Shown: in pieces, positions 30,605-39,720 of the stretch | How the letters are laid out: each line of letters opens with the position of its first letter | Position numbering within the stretch: the first letter of the stretch is position 1 | From: Alkalihalobacillus deserti | Lineage (GTDB): Bacteria > Bacillota > Bacilli > Bacillales > Bacillaceae_D | Length of the DNA stretch: 64,000 nucleotides | Assembly (NCBI RefSeq): GCF_020734105.1 | Contig: NZ_JAJAFR010000016.1 | Location: forward strand, 21,124-85,123 | Direction: 5' to 3' | Made by a program: the position numbers and the translations under genes | The notes under the pieces: generated by a model | Told to the model about the DNA's origin: nothing | What the model saw: only the letters and a program-made list of their open reading frames with translations | Database searches by the model: none

Positions 30605-30889
30605 GATACACCCTCCCTTATAGGGTTTTCTTTATTATAGTACAAAAATATGCGGGTTCAAACGAAGTACCAGTCAATTAATTATGGACTAAACCCTTAC
30701 CAATCTGATGTATAAGTTATAAAATTTAACAATTTAAAGTAGAGCGTTTTTTTGAATGAAGAATGCTTTTTATTTGTGCAGAAACAAAACCTAATAATAA
30801 AAATTTCATTAAATTTAATAAATATTTATTGTAAAACGATAAAAAATATATTAAAATCAAAATCAAAACAAATAAGTGAGGTGCTTTAA

Positions 30890-31372
30890 ATGGAAAAAGT
30901 TACAACGTTGTTTTTAAAAATAGCGGTTATTCTTTTAGGAGTCCCAGTTCTCGGTCTGTGCATCTTTTTGGTGCCTGAGCTGGCAAATCTTTCAGCAAAA
31001 TTGCTTCCAGAGTTTGCTTTTATAAAATATTTTGCTTTCATCGTTTTTGATGGATCGGCGATACCTTTTTACTTTGCTTTGTATCAGGCTTTCAAACTCT
31101 TACGCTATATTGACAAAAATAAAGCTTTCTCTGATTTATCTGTAAAAGCTTTAAAGAAAATCAAATACTGTGCAATCACAATCAGTATTTTACATGTGCT
31201 AGTTTTACCGCTCTTCTATATTTTTGCGGAAATAGACGATGCACCAGGAGTTATCTTTGTCGGATTGGCTGTTCCTTTCGCTTCGCTGGTTATCGCAGTC
31301 TTTGCTGCTGTTCTCCAAAAACTATTACAAGAAGCAATAGATATTAAATCAGAAAATGATTTAATAGTGTGA
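30890..31372 (+). CDS. yoaS: DUF2975-family membrane protein (YoaS-like)
   Basis: 160 residues with four hydrophobic segments (about 8-30, 42-62, 92-112 and 122-145). The pattern and the segment KLLRYIDKNKAFSDLSVKALKKIKYCAI match the DUF2975 family, which includes B. subtilis YoaS. GTGAGGTG precedes ATG 30890. It is directly followed by an XRE-type regulator gene 10 nt away, exactly the yoaS-yozG pairing. Function unknown; symbol by analogy. Confidence 0.8.
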   Translation: MEKVTTLFLKIAVILLGVPVLGLCIFLVPELANLSAKLLPEFAFIKYFAFIVFDGSAIPFYFALYQAFKLLRYIDKNKAFSDLSVKALKKIKYCAITISILHVLVLPLFYIFAEIDDAPGVIFVGLAVPFASLVIAVFAAVLQKLLQEAIDIKSENDLIV

Positions 31373-31382
31373 GGTGTAAACA

Positions 31383-31598
31383 ATGGCAATTATAATTAAT
31401 ATTGACGTAATGCTTGCGAAAAGGAAAATGAGCGTAACAGAGCTTTCGGAGAGGGTTGGGATAACGATGGCCAACCTTTCTATATTGAAAAATGGAAAGG
31501 CAAAAGCAATTCGATTATCTACTTTAGAGGCAATTTGTAAGGCTTTAGAGTGTCAGCCTGGAGATGTTTTAGAATACAAAAGTGACGAAGACAGTTAA
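31383..31598 (+). CDS. yozG: XRE-family transcriptional regulator (YozG-like)
   Basis: 71 residues consisting almost wholly of a Cro/CI helix-turn-helix (AKRKMSVTELSERVGITMAN, LSILKNGKAKAIRLSTLEAI) with an ending (CQPGDVLEYKSDED) typical of the YozG group. Preceded by GTGAGGTG. Encoded between a DUF2975 membrane protein and a larger permease-like protein, so it probably controls this small operon, perhaps with membrane-dependent activity. DNA target unknown. Confidence 0.85.
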   Translation: MAIIINIDVMLAKRKMSVTELSERVGITMANLSILKNGKAKAIRLSTLEAICKALECQPGDVLEYKSDEDS

Positions 31599-31644
31599 TC
31601 AATGTGGAGAAAACTTACTGTACAGTATTAGAGGAGGTTTAACG

Positions 31645-32892
31645 ATGGAATTTAACAATTCGATTATTGAAAACATTGCTAACCCTTATGAACTTGAGAG
31701 ACTATATAGACAAGACCCAAAAGCTTTTAAAAATTCATTCTTACAAGCATGGGAACAAAATCCTGATTCTCAGATTCTTGGCGTTTGGTATGAAAGATTG
31801 CATTTCAAGGAGACAGCAAATACAGAAAAATCTCCCTTGCTTCGAAAAGATTTCATTTTTATGGGCATTTTAGCCATTCTGGCAGGGTTAAGCACCAGGA
31901 TCATTTTCCATTATGTCGAACAGGAAGTAATTACTCCAATTAACCTGGCTTTTGGTATAATGCCCTTTATTGCTGGCTATTTTGTTTACAAAAATACCCC
32001 AAACAAAAGTGTTATTTATTCTCTTGTAGCGTTGTTCCTAATTTCTGGGATTTATCTTAATATGCTGCCATTAAATTATAAAGACAGTATTATTCTTGCT
32101 TATTTACACCTACCAATATTCTTATGGGTATTGGTAGGGCTTGCATTTACAGGAAATGAATATTCAAAAGGGAGTACTAGATTAGCCTATATCAAATTTA
32201 ATTTGGAATATGGTATTCTCTACGCTAGCATGGCTGTTAGTGGAATGGTGCTGGCAGCATTAACCATGCAGCTATTCAGCTTTATTGGCTTGGATATAGA
32301 AGGTTTTTATTTTAGTAATGTCGTTTTATTTGGTGCTGCCGCTCTCGCTATTGTTGCTGCATACCTGGTCTCAATAAATCTTAAACTTGCTAAGAATATT
32401 ACACCATATATAGCTAAGATTTTTAGTCCTCTTGTCCTGATCACATTGTTGGTCTATCTTATAACGGTTATATGGGTAGGAAAAAATCCATTCTTGGATC
32501 GTAATTTCCTCATAGTCTTCAATGGGATACTTCTTGGTGTATTGGCGGTTACCATATTTTCCATTACTGAAAGCGACTCAGACAAGAAAAAGAACATTTC
32601 AGATTATATAAATTTTGCCTTAATTGTTCTTGCGCTTATCATTGACAGCGTGGCTCTATCAGCCATCGTTTTCAGACTTTCTTCATATGGGATTACCCCT
32701 AATAGACTTGCTGTTTTAGGAGTAAACATACTGATTTGGGCAAATCTAATTTGGATCATGGTCTCCTATATGCGTTTTCTAAAAAAAAATTCCGGACCTT
32801 CAACTATCCAAGATGCTATTACTAAATATTTGCCGGTCTACGGACTTTGGGCAGCTTTCGTTACATTTTTATTTCCTATCATTTTTAATTAG
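31645..32892 (+). CDS. polytopic membrane protein of unknown function
   Basis: 415 residues from ATG 31645, chosen because GAGGAGG (31631-31637) lies 7 nt upstream. The first 75 residues are soluble (NPYELERLYRQDPKAFKNSF, acidic and helical). About ten hydrophobic segments follow, starting at FIFMGILAILAGLSTRIIF. This shape resembles the DUF4153-type membrane proteins that accompany YoaS/YozG-like genes, but I cannot confirm the family. Third gene of the module, 46 nt after the regulator. Confidence 0.7.
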   Translation: MEFNNSIIENIANPYELERLYRQDPKAFKNSFLQAWEQNPDSQILGVWYERLHFKETANTEKSPLLRKDFIFMGILAILAGLSTRIIFHYVEQEVITPINLAFGIMPFIAGYFVYKNTPNKSVIYSLVALFLISGIYLNMLPLNYKDSIILAYLHLPIFLWVLVGLAFTGNEYSKGSTRLAYIKFNLEYGILYASMAVSGMVLAALTMQLFSFIGLDIEGFYFSNVVLFGAAALAIVAAYLVSINLKLAKNITPYIAKIFSPLVLITLLVYLITVIWVGKNPFLDRNFLIVFNGILLGVLAVTIFSITESDSDKKKNISDYINFALIVLALIIDSVALSAIVFRLSSYGITPNRLAVLGVNILIWANLIWIMVSYMRFLKKNSGPSTIQDAITKYLPVYGLWAAFVTFLFPIIFN

Positions 32893-33155
32893 AAAGGCGC
32901 TGTAAATGTAACGAACGACAAGCTAACCATTCTATAATGGACACAATCCTTAGAGCCAGAGTCGACACTATGCAGCTTTTTATACAGAGCTGCATAGTTT
33001 TGGTTTACTTTTTTTACTAAAGTTAAAGCGGATATTTAAACTAGTATTGTCGGTAGAATTTGCATCAGAAGCTTGTTGAAGTAACATGGGAGAGTAGTTA
33101 AAAAGTTATTTTTCCTATTGAAACATGCAGTTAAATGTAGCATATGGAGGAAAGT

Positions 33156-34130
33156 ATGAAGTTAAAACGAAATATTAAAAGGTTTTTTATTTTTCTATTT
33201 ATTTTAGTAGCTTTTATGTACCTAAATAACACATCATTATTTACAAAAGATAGTAATAGAGACCCTTTATTACTGGCACATCGTGGATTGGCACAGACTT
33301 TCGATATGAAAGGAATAACTGGGGAAACATGTACAGCAGAGAGAATTTTCGAACCTGACCATCCATTTATAGAAAATACAATACCTTCAATGGAAGCAGC
33401 TTTTAAGGCAGGAGCCGATATTGTAGAGTTTGATGTTCAACTCACAAAAGACGGAGAGTTTGCTGTTTTTCATGATTGGACACTAGAGTGTAGAACAAAT
33501 GGAGAAGGAATAACAAGGGAGCATACTATTCAAGAACTAAAACAGTTAGATATTGGTTATGGCTATACGGCTAATAACGGAGAAACTTATCCTTTCCGTG
33601 GCAAAGGAATAGGACTTATGCCTACACTTGAAGAAGTGTTGTCGCATTTTCCTGAACAATCTTTTTTAATTCATATTAAAAGTAATGGCCCAAATGAAGG
33701 CGAGCATTTGTCTAACTATCTCACAAAGGTTCCAGATAGTCGGTTAAAAAACCTTTCAGTTTATGGTGGCGACAAGCCGATTTTGTCTCTGAAAGAAAAA
33801 CTACCTGAACTTCGTGTCATGTCAAAAGAAACGATGAAAAGTTGCCTACTTCCATACATAGCAGTTGGTTGGACAGGATATGTACCGTCAGCGTGCGGAA
33901 ACGCACAATTACACATTCTAGAAAAAATTGCACCATATTTATGGGGATTTCCAAGCAAATTTCTAGACAGAATGGAGGATGCTAATACAAGAGTAATTCT
34001 CGTAGCGGGCGATGGTGGATGGTCAGAAGGTTTTGATAAAAAGCAAGACTTAGAACGCCTTCCTAAAAATTACACAGGTGGTATATGGACTAATCGTATT
34101 GATATTATAGCCCCTATTTTAGAAGAATAA
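33156..34130 (+). CDS. glycerophosphodiester phosphodiesterase family protein, membrane-anchored
   Basis: 324 residues from ATG 33156 with GGAGG 5 nt upstream. A single N-terminal helix (FFIFLFILVAFMYL) anchors or exports the protein. The catalytic domain shows the GDPD markers LLAHRG, ENTIPSMEAAFKAGADIVEF, DVQLTKDGEFAVFHD, and TLEEVLSHFPEQSFLIHIK. Members hydrolyse glycerophosphodiesters to glycerol-3-phosphate and an alcohol. Insertions after the first His (QTFDMKGITGETCTAERIF) are longer than in the standard enzyme. It stands alone, ending just ahead of repeat copy B. Confidence 0.9.
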   Translation: MKLKRNIKRFFIFLFILVAFMYLNNTSLFTKDSNRDPLLLAHRGLAQTFDMKGITGETCTAERIFEPDHPFIENTIPSMEAAFKAGADIVEFDVQLTKDGEFAVFHDWTLECRTNGEGITREHTIQELKQLDIGYGYTANNGETYPFRGKGIGLMPTLEEVLSHFPEQSFLIHIKSNGPNEGEHLSNYLTKVPDSRLKNLSVYGGDKPILSLKEKLPELRVMSKETMKSCLLPYIAVGWTGYVPSACGNAQLHILEKIAPYLWGFPSKFLDRMEDANTRVILVAGDGGWSEGFDKKQDLERLPKNYTGGIWTNRIDIIAPILEE

Positions 34131-34197
34131 TTATCGTGCAAGTTAAACGACTGGATTGTTCTATGTAGAAATGTATAAACTAACAAAAGAAAGTCAA

Positions 34198-34275
34198 TTT
34201 ACTGCATAGTACAACGATACTAGTAACGGGATATAAATTTTAAAAGACGGTCACTTTAAAGTGATCGTCTTTCTT
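34198..34275. repeat. dispersed island repeat, copy B (left type with hairpin)
   Basis: TTTACTGCATAGTACAACGA (34198-34217) then a near-perfect palindrome AAGACGGTCACTTT / AAAGTGATCGTCTT (34244-34271) and TCTTATTTGAC. Also a plausible terminator for the glycerophosphodiesterase gene. Same order as in copies C, D and E. Confidence 0.8.
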
Positions 34276-34747
34276 ATTTGACTAAATACCATGTAATAAA
34301 ATTTTTTTTAATAAAGGGATTGTAGAGGTATGTATAAAGAAACCCTTTTGCCAAAAGTGTAGGATTATAGGGGAATCCCACCATTGGTGGGTATTGAAAT
34401 TTGTAGAGCTACATTATAAAGTTTTCAAAAAGAACAAAATACCTTATCAGTAACAAAATGATAGGTCTATTCGTAAAAAATATCTCTTAGATATTAATAA
34501 TGTTTTATGATAATGGAATAAAAATACCAAACCTTGTTTGGTGTTTTTACTATACATAACTTGCTTTTTGATTAATTAAAATAAGTATAACTTACAGGGG
34601 TCCGACTTATAGTTAAACTTCATTTAAGACACTAAGAAAATCTTAAGAATTTCATAAAGTATATATTAAGATTTTGTTGATATCATTCCCTTAGTACTTT
34701 AAAGAGGTGATATCGAATGTCGAAAATCAAAATTAGGAGGAACTTAC
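34276..34747. promoter_or_regulatory. control region of the two-component system
   Basis: Holds a hairpin CCCACCATTGGTGGG (about 34378-34392), a terminator-like AAATACCAAAC / GTTTGGTGTTTTT (about 34524-34550), and the inverted repeat AAAATCTTAA (34637-34646) / TTAAGATTTT (34666-34675) with an 19-nt spacer, a likely operator for the response regulator. A 16-codon ORF (34717-34767) with its own GAGGTGA site overlaps the regulator start; it may be a leader peptide or only an accident. Confidence 0.45.
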
Positions 34748-35434
34748 ATGAACATATTGGTTTGTGATGATGATAAAGCAATTGTAGATGCAATAGGGAT
34801 CTACTTAGAAAATGAAGGCTATAAAATATTCAAAGCTTTTAATGGAATTGAAGCAATTAAAATAATTAAAGATCATGAGATTCATCTCATTATCATTGAT
34901 ATTATGATGCCTAAAATGGATGGTATCAGAGCTACCAAGAAGATTAGAGAAGAAAATAATATACCTTTAATCCTTCTTTCTGCAAAATCAGAGGATTCAG
35001 ATAAAATCTTAGGATTAAATTTTGGAGCAGATGACTATATCACCAAGCCATATAATCCCTTGGAATTGATAGCAAGAGTTAAGTCACAGCTGAGAAGATA
35101 TACAGCACTAGGAGGTCTTGAAACTAGGAGTAGTGTATACCGGACAGGGGGACTTATGATCGATGATGATAGTAAAACAATCACAGTCGATGATGATGAA
35201 GTTCACCTTACACCCGTGCAATATAAGATACTATTACTTCTGAGCGCAAATGCGGGAAAAGTATTCTCGATTGAGGAGATCTACGAGAAGGTATGGAATG
35301 AAGCGGCTCATAGTCCTGAAAATACCGTAACCGTTCATATAAGAAAAATCAGAGAAAAAATAGAAATCAATCCGAAAGAACCAAAATATTTGAAAGTAGT
35401 GTGGGGAGTTGGATATAAAGTTGAAAAATTATAG
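34748..35434 (+). CDS. OmpR/PhoB-family response regulator
   Basis: 228 residues. The receiver domain (1-120) has the acidic pocket CDDDK, phospho-acceptor Asp51 in IIIDIMMPKMDG, the Thr/Ser switch LLSAKSED and conserved Lys in YITKPYNPLEL. The C-terminal winged helix (about 130-228) shows VHLTPVQYKILLLLSANAGK and VWNEAAHSPENTVTVHIRKI. AGGAGG lies 6 nt before ATG 34748. The kinase gene overlaps its last 14 nt, so they are coupled. It resembles the VanR-like group; target genes are not evident. Confidence 0.94.
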   Translation: MNILVCDDDKAIVDAIGIYLENEGYKIFKAFNGIEAIKIIKDHEIHLIIIDIMMPKMDGIRATKKIREENNIPLILLSAKSEDSDKILGLNFGADDYITKPYNPLELIARVKSQLRRYTALGGLETRSSVYRTGGLMIDDDSKTITVDDDEVHLTPVQYKILLLLSANAGKVFSIEEIYEKVWNEAAHSPENTVTVHIRKIREKIEINPKEPKYLKVVWGVGYKVEKL

Positions 35435-37526
35435 CTATTTATTTATAACGAAAATCGTAGTTTTTATGATTGCAATTATCTGTTTGACGGGTGTCATGAA
35501 AGCAGTCGTAGAAGTAGAAATTGAAAATGATGCGGAATTTAGCAACGCGGTGGAAGATCATTATTTTCAAAGTTGGTCATATGTACAGGGAAGTGAAAAA
35601 CTAGTCCGTAACCTCACAACCCTTATAGAGGAATATAAGAGTGAGGAACATATCTTAAATGGCGGAACGATTGGTGAAGATGAGTGGAGGAGTGTAGAAG
35701 AAAATTTATTTTCAGATTACTATCACCGTTCTAGAAGTGATAATCCTGAGTTAAGTAATGAGGAAAGTTATGAGATGTTTAAACAGGAAAATTATGAGAT
35801 GTTTAAACAAGAATATGAAGATGAATTAGCCAAGGCAAAAGAAAAGATGATAAAGGATGATTTAAAAGAATATCACATGCTCATGCAAAACCTAGAAGAG
35901 AGTAAGGGACCATTATTTTATGCAAGTGATGGTACAAATGTGTTCACAAACACGACTATGATAGAAAAACAGCAGTTTGAAACCTATCCTTCTTTTATTG
36001 TATTTGAAAATTACAAACAAGAGATTTTTCCAAAGGAAATAAAAGAAGAAAATGATTATTTAAATCGGTTAACACGACACTTTGATAGATTGAACCCAGA
36101 GAACACGGTGTTTTATCTTGCCTTCCCAGAAGAATTTTTAGAGTCTGAAATAAAAGAATGGCAAGAAAACAAAGCGATTGCCACAAAAAACTTGTATAAA
36201 TTAGTAGGATTTTTGGCAGGATTTATTCTTTCATTTTCCTATCTTGTCGTCGTCATAGGAAAAAAGTCATTTCAGGATCAAGAGTTACACTTACACGCAA
36301 TAGATAAACTATACAATGATATAAAAATAGTGATGTGTATACTACTTATACCTATTTGGATTTTGTTGGTAGAGGAGGCCTCTAATAGTATTGAAATATT
36401 CCTCATACCAATAACGGTTCCTATTGCCATTGTTGGTTTAGTACTAGTACTAGTACTGTCACTCGTGAAGCATATCAAAAAGAAGACATTTTTCAAGCAT
36501 ACATTGATCTTTAGCCTAATCTATAAGATAGTTTCATTTGTAGGAGATGTATATAGAAGTGGTAATGTCGGCGTTAAAACGGTGCTGATCGTCATCGGTT
36601 ATCCGATATTGATTGCTTTGACGTTCTTCATGTTCCCGGTAACTATTGGTATAGCAGCTTGGTTTGCCTTTAAAAAGATCAAGACCTTTAAGGCGTTACA
36701 GGAAGGCGTGGAAACAGTAAAGGATGGAAATCTTCATCATCGAATAGAAGTGAGTGGAAACGGAGAGTTTGGAAGGCTTGCATCCAATATTAACAGCATT
36801 ACGGATGGTTTGAAAAAAGCAGTTGATAGTGAACTTAAAAGTGAGCGGTTAAAAACGGAACTGATCACTAATGTATCCCATGATATAAGAACTCCGTTAA
36901 CTTCTATTATCACTTATGTTGACTTATTAAAACAGGAGAAGGACTCATTGAGGGTAGAAGAATATATTGAAGTATTAGATCAAAAATCGAAAAGGCTAAA
37001 AGTATTGACAGAAGATTTATTTGAAGCAGCAAAGGCTTCTAGTGGAAATATCCCAGTTCATTACGAGAAAATTGATATCGTATCTTTGGTAACCCAGGGG
37101 CTAGGGGAAGTGAATGATAAAATTCAAACCATGGATTTAGACTTTAAGATGAACTATCCAGAGAATAAGGTCTATATTTCAGCAGATGGAAAATTATTGT
37201 GGCGGTCTGTAGAGAACTTATTATCGAATATATTTAAATATGCAGCAGAAGGGTCGAGAGTATATATAGATATCGAGGATTTAGATAACGAAGTACTTCT
37301 CACCTTCAAAAATATTTCAGCAACTGAGTTAAATATCTCAGCAGACGAATTAATGGAGCGTTTTAAAAGAGGAGACGAATCCAGAACGAGCCAAGGCAGT
37401 GGATTAGGCCTGTCCATCGCAAAAAATCTTATTGAAATCCAAAAGGGGAGATTTAACATCCACGTTGACGGAGATTTATTTAAGGCTAGTATCTCCTTAC
37501 CTAAGTATAAATATAGTAATGAGTAA
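35421..37526 (+). CDS. sensor histidine kinase with large extracellular domain
   Basis: About 701 residues from TTG 35421 (LKNYSYLFITKIVVFMI); a TTG at 35409 in the same frame is possible, but GGGGAG (35403-35408) better serves 35421. One N-terminal helix, then an acidic extracellular domain of about 225 residues (DDLKEYHMLMQNLEESKGPL). Five or six more membrane segments (about 255-425), a HAMP-like linker, the H-box NVSHDIRTPLTSIITYVDLL, and a C-terminal ATPase domain (GSGLGLSIAKNLIEIQKG). A duplicated EMFKQENY/EMFKQEYE word lies near residue 120. Partner of the overlapping response regulator. Confidence 0.9.
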   Translation: MKNYSYLFITKIVVFMIAIICLTGVMKAVVEVEIENDAEFSNAVEDHYFQSWSYVQGSEKLVRNLTTLIEEYKSEEHILNGGTIGEDEWRSVEENLFSDYYHRSRSDNPELSNEESYEMFKQENYEMFKQEYEDELAKAKEKMIKDDLKEYHMLMQNLEESKGPLFYASDGTNVFTNTTMIEKQQFETYPSFIVFENYKQEIFPKEIKEENDYLNRLTRHFDRLNPENTVFYLAFPEEFLESEIKEWQENKAIATKNLYKLVGFLAGFILSFSYLVVVIGKKSFQDQELHLHAIDKLYNDIKIVMCILLIPIWILLVEEASNSIEIFLIPITVPIAIVGLVLVLVLSLVKHIKKKTFFKHTLIFSLIYKIVSFVGDVYRSGNVGVKTVLIVIGYPILIALTFFMFPVTIGIAAWFAFKKIKTFKALQEGVETVKDGNLHHRIEVSGNGEFGRLASNINSITDGLKKAVDSELKSERLKTELITNVSHDIRTPLTSIITYVDLLKQEKDSLRVEEYIEVLDQKSKRLKVLTEDLFEAAKASSGNIPVHYEKIDIVSLVTQGLGEVNDKIQTMDLDFKMNYPENKVYISADGKLLWRSVENLLSNIFKYAAEGSRVYIDIEDLDNEVLLTFKNISATELNISADELMERFKRGDESRTSQGSGLGLSIAKNLIEIQKGRFNIHVDGDLFKASISLPKYKYSNE

Positions 37527-37628
37527 TTACAGAAAAACAAACAAAGCTCGATAGCTTTTCTTTTGTTCAAGAGCGGGATAGTTAAGTATTAAATAAAAAA
37601 GTGGGTGTAGACTAGGACATATTAATGA

Positions 37629-37668
37629 AAAACAGGCAGAAATGGTAGAGCATTTCTGCCTGTTTTAA
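37629..37668 (+). terminator. terminator after the kinase gene
   Basis: 16-bp arms AAAACAGGCAGAAATG (37629-37644) and CATTTCTGCCTGTTTT (37651-37666), loop GTAGAG. A second candidate, GACTCATTTCT / AGATGGGTC followed by seven T, lies at about 37799-37828. Confidence 0.8.
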
Positions 37669-37940
37669 CTTTTTGAAATTAATATGATTCTCCATCATTT
37701 GGTACTAAAACATTAGAAGAAATTTTTTTTTTGATTCGTAAAGCTTTTTAATTCTTCTCTAGATAATGTCCAGTGGTTAGTTTAATAATAAGAATTGTGA
37801 CTCATTTCTTTAGGAGATGGGTCTTTTTTTGACTGAACGGAGAATTTTGGAAAACAAAAAAAGTTTAAAATTATTATAAAGAATTTCAGTTATGCTAATG
37901 GGGGTTGTTTTGAAGAAGAGCAACTAACAAAACAAAGATA

Positions 37941-38075
37941 TTTACTTCGCAGTACAAAAATACTGGTAACTAAATATACGTTTTAAAGGCGATCACTATC
38001 TCTTTTTTAGTGATCGTTTTTCGTATTAGACCATTACTGTGCAACAATCGGGCCATATTGTGGAAGATCAATCCC
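37941..38075. repeat. dispersed island repeat, copy C (complete, left plus hairpin plus right)
   Basis: TTTACTTCGCAGTACAAAAA (37941-37960), hairpin CGATCACT / AGTGATCG (37990-37997 and 38009-38016) with TTTTT, then ATTAGACCATTACTGTGCAA (38024-38043), followed by CGGGCCATATTGTGGAA (about 38049-38065), a segment that precedes the right half in copies A and H. Confidence 0.8.
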
Positions 38076-38081
38076 GAAGAA

Positions 38082-38194
38082 ATTTGGATACTTATGTTAA
38101 AATATAGAATAGATTATGGAGGAAAAATCAAAAAGTAAAATCGTAACAAATATTTTTTAGAGGAGCTAATTTATATTGGCTCCTCTTTTTTTTA
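38082..38194 (+). ncRNA. possible short transcript unit (promoter-like box and terminator)
   Basis: A block ATTTGGATACTTATG then TTAAAATATA (38082-38106) is followed 52 nt later by a strong terminator, AGAGGAGC (38159-38166) / GCTCCTCT (38179-38186) with eight T. A nearly identical box and a terminator at similar distance occur at 58578-58681. Either a small RNA or part of the repeat family; a 14-codon ORF (ATG 38117, no good site beyond GGAGG inside it) is probably chance. Confidence 0.35.
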
Positions 38195-38351
38195 GCGATC
38201 TTTGTAATAGATATTTCTTTTAAGAAGGAAAAATAATTCTCATACCAATTTCATTTTTAAAGGTTTTTATCAGTTATTTGAACATTATAAAATTATGCAG
38301 GATTAAATCTTTTTTTATTTAATTTCGTCTTAATTGGGTGAGGTGATGAAA

Positions 38352-38924
38352 GTGCCTGATGACCAAGAGCTAATAGAAGAAATATTAGGCGGTAGTCAAG
38401 CTGCGATGGAGGTGTTAACGAGAAAGTATTACAAATCCATCTATGCTTTTATCTACCGTAAAGTGGGCGACAAGGAAACCGCATATGACTTAACTCAAGA
38501 AGTATTTATAAAAGTCATACAAAGAATACAATCGTATTCGCATAAAGGAACATTCAAAAGCTGGCTATTCTCAATTGCCATTAATCATTGCAGGGATTAC
38601 TGGGGAAGTGCGTATTACAGGCATACCTCTCAGAAAACAGAGTTACCTGAGACATTAGAAAGTGGCGAGAAAAGTATTCCTTATATTTTTGAACGGAAAG
38701 TGATGAGAGAACAAGTGAGATTAGCTCTAGCTAGCCTACCTGATTATCAGAAGGAGGCTCTAATTCTGAAATATTTTCACCACATGAAAATAAAAGAAAT
38801 TTCTAAAGTGACAAACACTAGTGTTCCTACAGTTAAATCCAGACTGAAACAAGGGCTGAATAAATTAGCCAAACTTTTGAGAAGAGGTGAGGTAGATGAG
38901 CAAGAAAAAAATGGACAAGACTGA
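38352..38924 (+). CDS. ECF-type RNA polymerase sigma factor
   Basis: 190 residues from GTG 38352, preceded by a GAGGTGAT site; ATG 38346 or TTG 38334 are longer options. Region 2 reads YYKSIYAFIYRKVGDKETAY, then DLTQEVFIKVIQRI; region 4 reads LPDYQKEALILKYFHHMKIK, then EISKVTNTSVPTVKSRLKQG. These are clear sigma-70 family group 4 features. The next gene encodes a membrane protein that may hold it in check and overlaps by 29 nt; an ABC exporter follows. The layout recalls the sigY-yxlCDEFG operon of B. subtilis, where a sigma factor controls its own exporter operon. Confidence 0.92.
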   Translation: MPDDQELIEEILGGSQAAMEVLTRKYYKSIYAFIYRKVGDKETAYDLTQEVFIKVIQRIQSYSHKGTFKSWLFSIAINHCRDYWGSAYYRHTSQKTELPETLESGEKSIPYIFERKVMREQVRLALASLPDYQKEALILKYFHHMKIKEISKVTNTSVPTVKSRLKQGLNKLAKLLRRGEVDEQEKNGQD

Positions 38925-39720
38925 ATTTGAATATGATATGGATTATGATCCGGAACTGGACGAACTCGAACGAGAAATAGGGCTTTTGTTAGATGAATAC
39001 GATGTGGAGTATCCTAGTGAGTCAGAAATGATGATGACCATTGATGCTATTAGACCTTATGTTCCTGTTAAAGAAAGCAAATGGAAAAATCGTTTTGAGG
39101 GCATGTCTGCTATTATGAAGCAATCCATAATTGAGTTCTTTTATATGAGCCCTATATTTTGGTTTTCAAATAGTTTATTTCTCCTTATAGGTCTTTCTGC
39201 TGTTCTTTTATCTGAAATAAATCCCTATGTGATTTTATTGTTACTTGGACCAATTCCTACAATCACTGGTTTGTTGGAAGTGATAAAGAGAATGAATGCT
39301 GGAATGGCTGAGCTCGAGGTGACTTTTAAATATAGTTTACAGGAGATTATCCTATCTAAAATGGTTGTAGTAGGTGGGTTTAACTTGATCATTAATTTAT
39401 TTTTAACGTTCAGTACATCTTTTTTCTATCAAGATGTAGTGATTTGGAAATTGATGCTTTATTGGATTACACCTTTCACTGTAATCACAGCAATTTCATT
39501 TGTCATTGTTAGTAGATTTAGGCATGTATATGCAGTAACAGCGGGGCTTGCGGTTTGGATTGTCTTTGGTAGCATGATTAGCCAATCAAAATTGGTTGAA
39601 AGAATAGAAAGTATTCCAATAGTAGTTCATATTTTAGTGTCTTTGATTGCTGCGATAGTTGTCATTATTCAATTGAATCGAATTTATAAAAGAGGTGTTA
39701 ACTATGAACTTAACCATTGA
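38896..39720 (+). CDS. membrane protein, probable regulator of the sigma factor
   Basis: 274 residues starting at ATG 38896 after GAGGTGAGG inside the sigma gene. The first 90 residues are soluble and very acidic (MDYDPELDELEREIGLLLDE). Six hydrophobic segments follow (for example FWFSNSLFLLIGLSAVLL). The position after a sigma gene and before an ABC exporter suggests an anti-sigma or a membrane partner of the exporter, but no zinc-binding anti-sigma motif is visible. The last 17 nt overlap the ATPase gene. Confidence 0.65.
   Translation: MSKKKMDKTEFEYDMDYDPELDELEREIGLLLDEYDVEYPSESEMMMTIDAIRPYVPVKESKWKNRFEGMSAIMKQSIIEFFYMSPIFWFSNSLFLLIGLSAVLLSEINPYVILLLLGPIPTITGLLEVIKRMNAGMAELEVTFKYSLQEIILSKMVVVGGFNLIINLFLTFSTSFFYQDVVIWKLMLYWITPFTVITAISFVIVSRFRHVYAVTAGLAVWIVFGSMISQSKLVERIESIPIVVHILVSLIAAIVVIIQLNRIYKRGVNYELNH

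Noticed and set aside
34717..34767. 16-codon ORF as an annotated gene
   Set aside because: Strong ribosome site, but the frame overlaps the response-regulator start and there is no conservation evidence; mentioned only as a possible leader.
38117..38160. 14-codon ORF in the possible small transcript
   Set aside because: Its GGAGG lies inside the ORF after the ATG, so it would not be translated efficiently.
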